This document shows positions 6,400 through 14,000 of a stretch of 16,423 nt of DNA, piece after piece. Each line of letters begins with the position of its first letter. The stretch's first letter is position 1. A program made the translations under genes and the position numbers. Origin of the DNA: Spirochaetota bacterium (GTDB lineage: Bacteria; Spirochaetota; Spirochaetia; Treponematales; Breznakiellaceae); the NCBI GenBank assembly GCA_023406985.1, contig JAEXTK010000121.1, forward strand, positions 1 through 16,423. Reading direction: 5' to 3'. The notes beneath the pieces were generated by a model. It ran no database searches, was not told where the DNA came from, and saw nothing but the letters and a program-made list of their open reading frames with translations.

Positions 6400-7479
6400 A
6401 TGCTCGCGGGAAGGCCGCAGCGCATGAAACAGGTGAACGAGGCCCTCATCCGCGAGGGCCTGCGCCTCCGGGGCCGGGCTACGAAAGCGGACCTCGCCTG
6501 GGATACCGGCTTGAGCCAGACGACGGTGGGGCAGGCGCTCTCCCAGATGGAAGCGCGTCGGGAGATCCGGCAGGCCGGATTCAAGGATTCCAGCGGCGGG
6601 CGCAAGGCGGCCGTCTATGAGCTGGACGCGGACGCGGGCCGGGGGTACGCGCTCGCCATCGAGCTGGACCGCCTGGACTGGGCCGTCTGCAACGCGCTCG
6701 GGACCGTCATCGGCGAGGGGACCCGGGTCGTGCGGAGCGATCCGGTCGAAGACGCGATAGCCCTCCTCGCCACGCTCAGGGAGAACGGGTTCGGCTCGCC
6801 GCGGGGGACGGGCGCGGGCGGGACCGGTGCGGACGGTCGCGGCCCGGAGGCCCTCGCCGTGGGAGTCCCCGGCGCGGTCCTGGACGGCGCGATCATCACG
6901 GGCAACTTCCGGGGGAAATGGGGCGAGGCCGACCTGATCCGCCATCTCGAAAAACGGACGGGGCTACCGCCCCTCGTGGAGAACGACATGAACGCCACCG
7001 CCCTCGGCTTCGCGCGCGCGGCGGAGACGGGGAACCGGAAGCTCCACAGCCTCATCTACGTCCACTTCAACGAGGGCCCCTGCACGGGCTCGGGCCTCAT
7101 CGAAGGGGGCCGCATCCTGCGCGGCGCGTCCGGCTTCGCGGGAGAGCTCGGCTGCATGCCCGTCCGGCCCCCCTTCACCCTGGACCAGGCGCTCGCCGCC
7201 TCCCCCGACGGGGAAGCGTACGTGGCCGCCATCTCCGCGGCCCTCGTGTCGGTCAACTGCGTGATGAACCCCGCCCTCATCGTCGTCGGGGGGACGGACT
7301 TCCGCTTCGACCTCTCGGACGCCCTTTCCATCCGCTTCGCCGCGGAGACGGATTCCGCGGTCCGGCCCGACCTCGTCTTCGTCCGGGACAGCCGTCCGCA
7401 TTACCTCGCCGGACTCTGCGGCCTCGCCGCCGAGGCCCTCTTCCCCGCCTATCGATTGACCGAAACAAGGAGTTACTGA
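6400..7479 (+). CDS. ROK-family transcriptional regulator
   Basis: The 359-residue product has an N-terminal winged helix (about 10-75): a helix-turn-helix at 28-51 (KADLAWDTGLSQ then TTVGQALSQM) and a wing GGRKAAVYEL at 66-75. A ROK sugar-kinase-like fold follows, with FRGKWGEADL at 170-179, VENDMNATALG at 193-203 and GFAGELGCM at 245-253. The DxGGT ATP motif is replaced by ELDRLD near 88-93. The zinc-site motif CxCGxxGC expected after GELG is missing, so kinase activity is unlikely and ligand binding may be unusual. A Gly-rich insert lies at 132-147. The protein probably represses its own operon through the palindromes just upstream and senses a substrate of the downstream transporter. The stop shares one base with the MFS start (TGATG). 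Confidence 0.88.
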   Translation: MLAGRPQRMKQVNEALIREGLRLRGRATKADLAWDTGLSQTTVGQALSQMEARREIRQAGFKDSSGGRKAAVYELDADAGRGYALAIELDRLDWAVCNALGTVIGEGTRVVRSDPVEDAIALLATLRENGFGSPRGTGAGGTGADGRGPEALAVGVPGAVLDGAIITGNFRGKWGEADLIRHLEKRTGLPPLVENDMNATALGFARAAETGNRKLHSLIYVHFNEGPCTGSGLIEGGRILRGASGFAGELGCMPVRPPFTLDQALAASPDGEAYVAAISAALVSVNCVMNPALIVVGGTDFRFDLSDALSIRFAAETDSAVRPDLVFVRDSRPHYLAGLCGLAAEALFPAYRLTETRSY

Positions 7480-8690
7480 TGCATCCCTACCTGCTGCTGT
7501 CCATCATCTACCTGGCCTTCATCAGCCTTGGTCTCCCCGACTCCGTCCTCGGCGTCGCCTGGCCGTCCATGCGGACGAGCCTCGGCATGCCGCTGGAGGC
7601 CGCGGGCTACATCGCCATCATCCTGACGACCTGCTCGGCCGTCTCCAGCGTCCTCTCGGGTCCGGTGAACCGGCGTTTCGGTACGGGCAGGGTCGTGCTC
7701 GCGAGCGGCGTCCTCACCGCGACCGGCCTCCTCGGCTACTCGTTCGCGCCGTCCTTCGCCTGGGTCCTCGTCGCGGCCCTCCCCCTCGGCTTCGGCCAGG
7801 GCGGCGTCGATTCGTCCCTCAACGGCTACGTCGCGGCGAACTACGCCTCGCGGCACATGAACTGGCTCCACGCGTCCTGGGGCATCGGCGCCACGCTCGG
7901 CCCCCTCGTGATGACGGCGGCGATGTCCGGCGGCGCCTCCTGGAGGTTCGGCTATCGCGCCATTTCGGCCGTCCAAGGCCTCCTCGCCCTCCTCTTCCTC
8001 CTGAGCCTCGGCCTCTGGGTGACGAAACGCGGGGACGCGCCCGCGGCGGGCAGCGCGGCGGCCGGCGGCGCGGCCGGTGACGGGGCGGAGAGCGCGGCGG
8101 AGGGAGGACACGCGGAAGAGGGCACGGGCCGCATCCACGGGATGCGGCATCCGGAACCCTGGCTCCAGATCGGCATGTACGCCCTCTACGCCGCCTGCGA
8201 GTTCACGGTCGGCATCTGGACCGCCTCCATGCTCATCGAATCGAGGGGGACGAGTCCGGCCCTCGCGGGCCTCCTCGTCGCGATCTACTACGCCTCCATC
8301 ACCGGCGGCCGCATCGCTACCGGCTTCGTGGCGGATCGGCTCGGGAACCGGACGATGGTACGCGCCGGGCTCGGCCTGGCCCTCGTCGGCGCCGCGCTCC
8401 TCGCGATCCGCCTCGCGTGGACGGCCCCCCTCGGCCTACTCCTCCTCGGCCTCGGCTTCGCGCCCGTCTACCCCTGCCTCATGCACGAGACGCCCCGCCG
8501 CTTCGACCGACACACCTTCCGGACCGTCATCGGCTTCCAGGTCGGGGCCGCCTGCCTCGGCGGCTCCTTCATCCCGACCGCCGTCGGCTACGCGGCCTCG
8601 GCGATCAGCCTGGAGCTCGTGGCCCCCTTCGCCGCCGGCTTCATCGTCCTCCTCATCCTCATGGCGCTCCGCCTGGATGCCCCCACCTGA
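7479..8690 (+). CDS. Major facilitator superfamily (MFS) transporter
   Basis: The ATG at 7479 shares one base with the ROK stop and has AAGGAG at 7467-7472, so the product is 403 residues. An open frame continues upstream but only as a shadow of the ROK gene. The protein is strongly hydrophobic, with about 12 membrane segments in two halves. NWLHASWGIGATLGP at 128-142 and GRIATGFVADRLGNR at 277-291 are MFS-type loop motifs, the first resembling the fucose/hexose (FHS) group. A hydrophilic, Ala/Gly/Glu-rich central loop spans about 183-226, between the two six-helix bundles. The substrate is unknown; a sugar or sugar derivative sensed by the ROK regulator is the natural guess. Confidence 0.88.
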   Translation: MHPYLLLSIIYLAFISLGLPDSVLGVAWPSMRTSLGMPLEAAGYIAIILTTCSAVSSVLSGPVNRRFGTGRVVLASGVLTATGLLGYSFAPSFAWVLVAALPLGFGQGGVDSSLNGYVAANYASRHMNWLHASWGIGATLGPLVMTAAMSGGASWRFGYRAISAVQGLLALLFLLSLGLWVTKRGDAPAAGSAAAGGAAGDGAESAAEGGHAEEGTGRIHGMRHPEPWLQIGMYALYAACEFTVGIWTASMLIESRGTSPALAGLLVAIYYASITGGRIATGFVADRLGNRTMVRAGLGLALVGAALLAIRLAWTAPLGLLLLGLGFAPVYPCLMHETPRRFDRHTFRTVIGFQVGAACLGGSFIPTAVGYAASAISLELVAPFAAGFIVLLILMALRLDAPT

Positions 8691-8729
8691 GCACAAAAAG
8701 GGAGACCCTCGCGGACGGGACGCGGCCAT

Positions 8730-8762
8730 TTGACATATATTACTTTTTATGTAATGTATAAA
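8730..8762 (+). promoter_or_regulatory. Promoter of the efeO-efeBU operon in an AT-rich island
   Basis: A perfect -35 box, TTGACA, lies at 8730-8735. Candidate -10 boxes are TAATGT at 8752-8757 (16-bp spacer, weak) and TATAAA at 8757-8762 (5 of 6, but a 21-bp spacer). The segment 8728-8768 is strikingly AT-rich for this genome and also holds ATTAC-N7-GTAAT (8739-8755), a short inverted repeat across the spacer. The -35 is convincing; the -10 is uncertain. Confidence 0.55.
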
Positions 8763-8784
8763 TATCTTAGCCTACCCTAAGATA
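8763..8784. promoter_or_regulatory. Perfect inverted repeat, candidate metal-regulator operator
   Basis: TATCTTAG (8763-8770) and CTAAGATA (8777-8784) are perfect 8-bp arms around CCTACC. The site lies between the promoter and the ribosome binding site AAGGGAG (8784-8790), the classic place for a repressor. The inner TTAG...CTAA loosely recalls DtxR/IdeR iron boxes, but the spacing is shorter. No T run follows, so it is not a terminator. Confidence 0.6.
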
Positions 8785-8796
8785 AGGGAGTTCCCG

Positions 8797-9645
8797 ATGC
8801 GCTCTATTCCGGCGGCCCTCGCGGTCGTCATACTCTTCATATTTTTCGGTTGTTCGCGGCAGGCAGCCGCGCCGCAGGCGGCGTCCGCGCTGCAGGTGGA
8901 TGCCGCATTGACCGCCGGCGTCGTCGACGCGTACCGCGCGTGGGTCCTCGCCGAATCGGACGCGTTCCTGGAGCGAACCGAGGCCTTCGTCGCGGCCGTA
9001 GCCGCCGGAGACCGCGAGACGGCGAAGAAGCTGTACGCCCCGGCCAGGATGCACTTCGAACGGATCGAGCCCATCGCCGAGGCCCTCGGCGACTTCGACC
9101 CGCGGATCGACGCGCGCGAGGGGGACGTGAGCGACGCGGAGTGGCGGGGCTACCACAAGCTGGAGAAGCTCCTCTGGTCCGCGGACGACCTGAAGGCGGG
9201 AGGAGGCGTGGCCGCCCTCCTCGCGGAAGACGTGCGCCTGCTCCGGGCCCAGCTCGAGACGGCGGGGATCGACATCGGCGGGATGGTCACGGGCGCCGTA
9301 GAGCTGCTCAACGAGGTCAGCACCTCCAAGGTGACGGGCGAGGAGGAGCGCTATTCGCGCACCGACCTCTGGGACTTCCAGGCGAACGTGGAAGGCGCGG
9401 CGAAGATCTACGAGCTGCTCGCCCCCGCGACCAGGGCCGCCGACGCCGCCTTGGCGGACACCCTCGACCGGCGATTCGGCGCCCTGCAGGCCCTGCTGGA
9501 CGCGCATCGGGCGGGGGACGGTTTCAAGCTCTACGGGGACCTGAAACCGGAGGAGGTGAAGGCGTTGGCCGCGGCGGTGGACGGGGTCGCGGAACCCCTG
9601 TCCTCGCTCGGTAAAATCTTCCCCGCGGGAGGCGGGTCCCGGTAG
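8797..9645 (+). CDS. efeO: EfeO/EfeM-type iron-uptake lipoprotein (imelysin/M75 family)
   Basis: The 282-residue product starts with a lipoprotein signal: a hydrophobic run then FIFFGC with lipid-bearing Cys19. The body is the helical imelysin (peptidase M75) domain of EfeO/EfeM. Diagnostic features are ARMHFERIEPIAEALGDFD at 83-101, GYHKLEKLLW at 118-127 with the HxxE metal motif His120/Glu123, and YSRTDLWDFQANVEGA at 186-201. The N-terminal cupredoxin domain of E. coli EfeO is absent, so it is the short EfeM form. It should sit outside the cytoplasmic membrane and hand iron to the permease. AAGGGAG lies 6 bases before the ATG. The next gene starts one base after its stop, confirming an operon. 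Confidence 0.9.
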   Translation: MRSIPAALAVVILFIFFGCSRQAAAPQAASALQVDAALTAGVVDAYRAWVLAESDAFLERTEAFVAAVAAGDRETAKKLYAPARMHFERIEPIAEALGDFDPRIDAREGDVSDAEWRGYHKLEKLLWSADDLKAGGGVAALLAEDVRLLRAQLETAGIDIGGMVTGAVELLNEVSTSKVTGEEERYSRTDLWDFQANVEGAAKIYELLAPATRAADAALADTLDRRFGALQALLDAHRAGDGFKLYGDLKPEEVKALAAAVDGVAEPLSSLGKIFPAGGGSR

Positions 9646-9646
9646 C

Positions 9647-12169
9647 ATGGCCGCGACGCAGGGCCGGCTCCGGCTCTTCCTCCTCATCGGCGGCGCGCTC
9701 ATCCTGCTTTCCGGCGCGGTAGCCCTCTCCTTCGCCCGGAACGCGGGCGCCGCGGAGCCCTTCCACGGCCCGCATCAGGCGGGAATAGCCACGCCGCTCC
9801 AAAAGTTCGCGTTCGTCGCGGCCTTCGATCTGACCGTCGACGACGCGGCCCAGGTCCGCGGCCTCCTCGCCGCATGGACGGAGGCCGCCGCGGGCTTGAC
9901 CCAAGGGAGGGCGTGGGGGCCGGCGGACGCGCCCTCCGCTCCGGCCGCGAATACGGGCGAGACCCTGGGGTATAAGCCCGCGCGGCTCACCGTCACCTTC
10001 GGCGCGGGGCCGTCGCTCTTCGACGGTCGGTTCGGCCTCGCCTCCCTCCGGCCTGCCGCCCTGGCGCCGCTGCCGAGCTTCCCGCACGACAACCTGAATC
10101 CTCGATGGTCCGACGGCGACCTCGTGATCCAGGTCTGCGCGGACGATTACCAGACCGCCTACCACGCCCTCCATAACCTGACCCGCATCGCCAAGGGGGT
10201 CGCCGTGCCCCGCTGGGTCCAGGACGGGTTCCAGCCCGGACTCGAGGTCAACGCCGCGGGCCCGGGCCGGAATCTCCAGGGTTTCATCGACGGCACGGAG
10301 AACCCGGACGCCGCGGACGCCGAGACGATGGATGAAGTCGTTTGGGTCGAGGGGCCCGCGTGGATGCGCGGCGGAACCTACCTCGTGGTGCGCCGCATCA
10401 GGATGTTCGTGGAGACCTGGGATCGGACCGCCTTGGCGGACCAGGAGCGCACCATCGGCAGGGAGCGGAGCGGAGGCGCGGAGCTGCCTACCCTAGCAGA
10501 GGACAGCCATGTCCGCCTCGCGCGGGGGGACGGAAAGACGAAGCTCTATAGGCGGCCGTACAGTTACGTGAACGGGCTCGACGAGCGGACCGGACAGTGG
10601 GACGCGGGACTCCTTTTCCTCGCCTGGATGAAGGACCCGACCGTTCAATTCGTACCCATGCAGCGGCGCCTCTCGAGCGGCGACGCCCTGAACGAGTACA
10701 TCCAACCGGTCGGGAGCGCGGTCTTCGCGGTCTTCCCCGGCGTCGCCGCGGGCGATTACGTCGGCTCCGCCCTCTTCCCGCAGCCTTCTCCCCTCGCGGC
10801 CGTGGAAGCCCTCCAAGCCCGCATCGGGGCCGTCTATCCGGCCTTGAACGCCGGGGACTGGGCCGCGGTCCGTTCCGCCCGCGCGGAATGGGATCGGCGC
10901 TGGCGCGCGGAACGCCACCGAGCCGGCAAGAGAGCTCCCGCGATCGATTCCCTCCGCGACGCCTGGGCCGCGGCCCTCGCCCCTTCCGAACCCGACCGTC
11001 GGGCGGTGCGGGAGGCCCAGGCGGCCCTGATCGCCGCCTTGGTCGCGTGGCAAAAGGAGATCCGACCGAAGCCCGAGGTTTCCGCCGCAGCCTTGGAAGG
11101 CCTCAAGAAATCCTTGGCCCAGGCCGGGCGGGCCCTGGGAGCGGACTCCTGGCCCGAAGCCCAAACGGCGTACGCCGCCTTCCAGCGGGAGTGGGCGGCC
11201 AAGGAAGCGGTGGTGCGGAACCTCGATCCGAGCGCCTACGCCCAAATCGAGCTCATGATCGGCACGGCCGGCCGCGCTCTCCGCGCGGAGGCGGACGCGT
11301 ACGCCGCGGCGGCCGCGCTCGCCGCCCTGTCGGACCGCCTCGGCGTAATCCGGTCCCCGCGGTCGTTCACCGCCTGGGACGCGGCCATCGTCCTCTTCCG
11401 GGAGGGCCTGGAAGCCCTACTCATCCTGGCCGCGCTCCTCGCCTTCCTCCGGAAGACCGACCAGAAGGAAAAGAAAATCTGGGTCTGGTCCGGCGCCGCG
11501 CTCGCCCTCGCGGCGAGCGTCGTCATCGCTTTCCTGGTCGCGCGCGTCATGACCGCCTGGATGGCGACGACGCCGGAATTGGTGGAGGGCCTCGCCGGAC
11601 TCGCGGCCGTCGCCCTCATGCTCGCCGTGGGGGCGTGGCTGCACGGCGCATCCGTCATGAAGAACTGGAACCTCTGGATCAAGCGGCGCATGGAAAAATC
11701 CGCGGACAGCCCGTGGGCCTTGGGCGGCTTGGCCTTCCTCGCGGTGCTGCGGGAAGGCGCCGAGACCGTCGTCTTCCTCTGGGGGATCGCGGGGTCCCTG
11801 CCGGTCTCCGCGCTCCTCCTCGGCATGGCGGGGAGCCTCGCGGCGCTCGCGGTGCTCGGCGTCCTGATGCTCGCCTTCTCCAAGCGCCTGCCGCTCCGGT
11901 GGTTCTTCCCCGCGGCCACGCTCATGATCTATTTCCTGGCCGTAAAGATCCTCGGCCAGAGCCTCGGCGCGCTCCAGGCCGCCGGGTGGATGGGGGGGAC
12001 CTATCTGGGGTTCGGCCGGCCGATCGCCGCCCTCGGCTTCAGTCCCACCTGGGAGACCGCGGCGCCGCAGGCGGTCCTCGGCGCGGTCCTGACGACCCTC
12101 GTGCTGCGTTCCCTGCGGCACGGCGCGCCGCGGACCAAGGGGGCGGCCGAAAGCCGCGGGGCCGGCTGA
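9647..12169 (+). CDS. EfeB-EfeU fusion: DyP-type heme peroxidase joined to FTR1 iron permease
   Basis: The 840-residue chain has four parts. (1) Residues 8-30 are one hydrophobic segment, a signal anchor without a twin-arginine motif. (2) Residues about 45-380 are a DyP peroxidase of EfeB type, with GFIDGTEN at 212-219 (catalytic Asp215), proximal heme ligand His288 in EDSHVRLA, and the distal arginine probably Arg302 or Arg303 in RRPYSY. (3) Residues about 381-570 are a helical extracytoplasmic linker with two Trp-containing repeats. (4) Residues 573-825 are the EfeU/FTR1 permease, with both iron-binding REGxE motifs: REGLE at 585-589 and REGAE at 702-706. In EfeUOB systems the separate EfeB oxidises ferrous iron (and was proposed to act on heme) while EfeU conducts it inward. 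A single N-terminal membrane segment would place both the peroxidase and the EfeU N-terminus outside, consistent with EfeU topology. It is intact, with no frameshift needed. Confidence 0.92.
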   Translation: MAATQGRLRLFLLIGGALILLSGAVALSFARNAGAAEPFHGPHQAGIATPLQKFAFVAAFDLTVDDAAQVRGLLAAWTEAAAGLTQGRAWGPADAPSAPAANTGETLGYKPARLTVTFGAGPSLFDGRFGLASLRPAALAPLPSFPHDNLNPRWSDGDLVIQVCADDYQTAYHALHNLTRIAKGVAVPRWVQDGFQPGLEVNAAGPGRNLQGFIDGTENPDAADAETMDEVVWVEGPAWMRGGTYLVVRRIRMFVETWDRTALADQERTIGRERSGGAELPTLAEDSHVRLARGDGKTKLYRRPYSYVNGLDERTGQWDAGLLFLAWMKDPTVQFVPMQRRLSSGDALNEYIQPVGSAVFAVFPGVAAGDYVGSALFPQPSPLAAVEALQARIGAVYPALNAGDWAAVRSARAEWDRRWRAERHRAGKRAPAIDSLRDAWAAALAPSEPDRRAVREAQAALIAALVAWQKEIRPKPEVSAAALEGLKKSLAQAGRALGADSWPEAQTAYAAFQREWAAKEAVVRNLDPSAYAQIELMIGTAGRALRAEADAYAAAAALAALSDRLGVIRSPRSFTAWDAAIVLFREGLEALLILAALLAFLRKTDQKEKKIWVWSGAALALAASVVIAFLVARVMTAWMATTPELVEGLAGLAAVALMLAVGAWLHGASVMKNWNLWIKRRMEKSADSPWALGGLAFLAVLREGAETVVFLWGIAGSLPVSALLLGMAGSLAALAVLGVLMLAFSKRLPLRWFFPAATLMIYFLAVKILGQSLGALQAAGWMGGTYLGFGRPIAALGFSPTWETAAPQAVLGAVLTTLVLRSLRHGAPRTKGAAESRGAG

Positions 12170-12173
12170 ACCG

Positions 12174-12863
12174 CTAGTACTTTTCCTTCACCTCGATGCG
12201 CTCGATGTCGCCCGAGTCCTTGAGGCCCTTCACGAGCTTGGCGAGATCGGTGTCCACGGGAAGGCCGACGAGGATGCGGAGACGCGACTCGCCGCCCTTC
12301 CCCATCGTCTGGTCCACGTCCATGGTCTGGACGCGGACGCCGAAGGACTCCAGCACCGCGAGCGCCTTCTTGGTGTCCGGCGTGCCGCCCTTGTACGAAA
12401 GTTCCAGGAGCTTGTTGCGCTCGGTCGGGAAGAGGCGTTTCTCCACCGCCGCCAGGACGACGAGCGTGATGAGGCTCAAGGCGAGCACCATGCCGCTCGC
12501 GAGGTAGAGCCCCGCCCCGATCGCGAGGCCGAGCGCGGAGACGAGCCAGAGCGAGGCCGCCGTGGTCAGGCCCTTCACGTTGTTGCCGAGGCGGATGATG
12601 GCGCCCGCCCCGAGGAACCCGATGCCGGACACGACCTGCGCGGCGATGCGCCCCGGGTCGCCGTTCTTGAACATGTTGAATTCCTGGGGAATCCAGATGG
12701 AAAGCAGCATGAGGAGCGTGGCGCCGACGCAGATGAGCACGTGGGTGCGGAGACCCGCCACCTGGTGGCGGCTCGACCGCTCGAACCCGATGACGGATCC
12801 CGCGACGAAGCTCAGGCCGAGGCGGATCGCCATGTCCAGGTCGGTGAGTACGGGTGCGTCCAT
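12174..12863 (-). CDS. MgtC/SapB-family membrane protein
   Basis: The 229-residue product has a membrane domain with about four to five helices (residues 10-140). It carries the MgtC signatures GFERSSRHQVAGLRTH at 26-41, GIGFLGAGAII at 80-90 and VKGLTTAASLWL at 96-107. A soluble C-terminal part (150-229, ACT-like by its beta-alpha pattern) is also common in the family. MgtC proteins support growth in low magnesium and modulate other membrane machines, in some cases the ATP synthase; they are not proven transporters. GGAGGA at 12871-12876 on this strand gives a 7-base spacer to the ATG at 12863 and lies beside and over the stop region of the preceding ATPase gene, so it is the last gene of the ABC operon. 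Its stop is 4 bp from the stop of the convergent fusion gene. Confidence 0.9.
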   Translation of the reverse strand: MDAPVLTDLDMAIRLGLSFVAGSVIGFERSSRHQVAGLRTHVLICVGATLLMLLSIWIPQEFNMFKNGDPGRIAAQVVSGIGFLGAGAIIRLGNNVKGLTTAASLWLVSALGLAIGAGLYLASGMVLALSLITLVVLAAVEKRLFPTERNKLLELSYKGGTPDTKKALAVLESFGVRVQTMDVDQTMGKGGESRLRILVGLPVDTDLAKLVKGLKDSGDIERIEVKEKY

Positions 12864-12866
12864 GTC

Positions 12867-13964
12867 CTAGTCCTCCGGGAGTAGCCGGACGCGGTCCGGC
12901 TCGAAGCTGATCGATACGCTGCTGCCTTCTCCGAAGACGCGCTTGGAGGCGGGATCGTCCACTTGGACGAGGACCTCGCCGTAGGCCGTCTCCACGAAAC
13001 TCTCCACGCTGTGGCCGAGGTACACGTTCATGCGCACCGTCCCTTCGATATGGCCGCCGCCCCGCTCCGTGAGGCGGAGCGACTCGGGTCGGGCCATGAG
13101 GACCGCCTTCCCGCCCGCGGCGACGCCGGCCGCGGAGCGAGCCACCCGCACTTTCTTGCCGCCGAGCGCGCAGTCCCAGCCGCCCGGCCCTCCGCCCGCG
13201 ACCTCCACGGGGAAGAACGCGACCTTGCCCACGAAGCCCGCCACGAAGGTGGAATCGGGATCCTCGTAGATCTCCACCGGCGTCCCGATCTGCTTGATCG
13301 CCCCGTCCTTCATGACGATGACCCGGTCGGAGAGGCTCATGGCCTCCACGCGGTCGTGGGTGACGTAGACCGCCGTGATGCCGAGCGACTTCTGGATGCG
13401 CCGTATCTCCACGCGCATCTGCTCGCGGAGGAGGGCGTCCAGGTTGGACAGCGGCTCGTCGAGGAGCAGGACCGAGGGCTCCACGATGAGGCTCCGCGCG
13501 AGGGCGACGCGCTGCTGCTGGCCGCCCGAAAGTCGCCCGGGGGCGCGGTCCGCGAGGTCCGCGAGGCCCACCAGGGCGAGGGTCTCCTTCACCTTGGCGT
13601 CGATCTCGGCCTTGGGCAGCTTGCGGAGTTTGAGGCCGTAGGCCACGTTCGCCGCCACGTTCATGTGGGGGAAGAGGCCGTAGCTCTGGAAGACGGTGGC
13701 CGTGTCGCGCGCGTTCGGCGGCAGGAGGGTCACGTCCTCCTCTCCGATGCGGATGCGGCCCGCGGTCGGCAGCTCGAACCCCGCGATCATGCGGAGCGTC
13801 GTGGTCTTGCCGCAGCCCGAAGGCCCGAGCAGGGTCACGAGCTCGCCCGGCTGCACGGTGAAATCCGACTCGTGGACCGCCACGACGTCCGGCCGCCCCT
13901 TCGTATTCTTGAACCGCTTGGTCACCCCCTGGAGGGTGACGGAAACGCTCGTTTTCTTGGCCAT
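12867..13964 (-). CDS. ABC transporter ATP-binding protein, FbpC/AfuC-like (probable ferric iron)
   Basis: Numbered from the ATG at 13964 (365 residues): Walker A GPSGCGKTT at 47-55, Q-loop FQSYGLFPHM with Gln93, signature LSGGQQQR at 145-152, Walker B VLLLDEP at 165-171, D-loop SNLDA, and the switch His203 in THDRVEAM (Asp-Gln-Glu in many relatives). A TOBE-type C-terminal domain fills about 240-365. This is the CysA/PotA/FbpC class that powers import. An ATG six bases upstream (13970) is possible. However, AGAGGGA at 13971-13977 is almost touching 13970, whereas it sits 6 bases from 13964, so I prefer the latter. The substrate is uncertain: iron is favoured by the permease type and by the neighbouring Efe genes, but polyamine or phosphonate importers share this ATPase type. 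Confidence 0.88.
   Translation of the reverse strand: MAKKTSVSVTLQGVTKRFKNTKGRPDVVAVHESDFTVQPGELVTLLGPSGCGKTTTLRMIAGFELPTAGRIRIGEEDVTLLPPNARDTATVFQSYGLFPHMNVAANVAYGLKLRKLPKAEIDAKVKETLALVGLADLADRAPGRLSGGQQQRVALARSLIVEPSVLLLDEPLSNLDALLREQMRVEIRRIQKSLGITAVYVTHDRVEAMSLSDRVIVMKDGAIKQIGTPVEIYEDPDSTFVAGFVGKVAFFPVEVAGGGPGGWDCALGGKKVRVARSAAGVAAGGKAVLMARPESLRLTERGGGHIEGTVRMNVYLGHSVESFVETAYGEVLVQVDDPASKRVFGEGSSVSISFEPDRVRLLPED
12871..12876 (-). promoter_or_regulatory. Ribosome binding site of the MgtC-family gene
   Basis: On the minus strand GGAGGA is 7 bases before the ATG at 12863. It lies inside the 3' end of the ATPase gene, so it supports both that start and co-expression. Confidence 0.7.
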
Positions 13965-14000
13965 ACTCATTCCCTCTGCGCCTTTGCGCTAAATCTTCTT

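Noticed and set aside
6918..7478. Upstream extension of the MFS frame, adding 187 residues to the N-terminus
   Set aside because: It is an Arg/Pro-rich shadow of the ROK gene. A strong AAGGAG and an ATG at 7479 opening into a membrane helix mark the real start.
8763..8790. Palindrome before efeO as a rho-independent terminator of the MFS gene
   Set aside because: No T run follows, the stem is AT-rich, and the site is downstream of a perfect TTGACA and adjoins the ribosome site, which fits an operator better.
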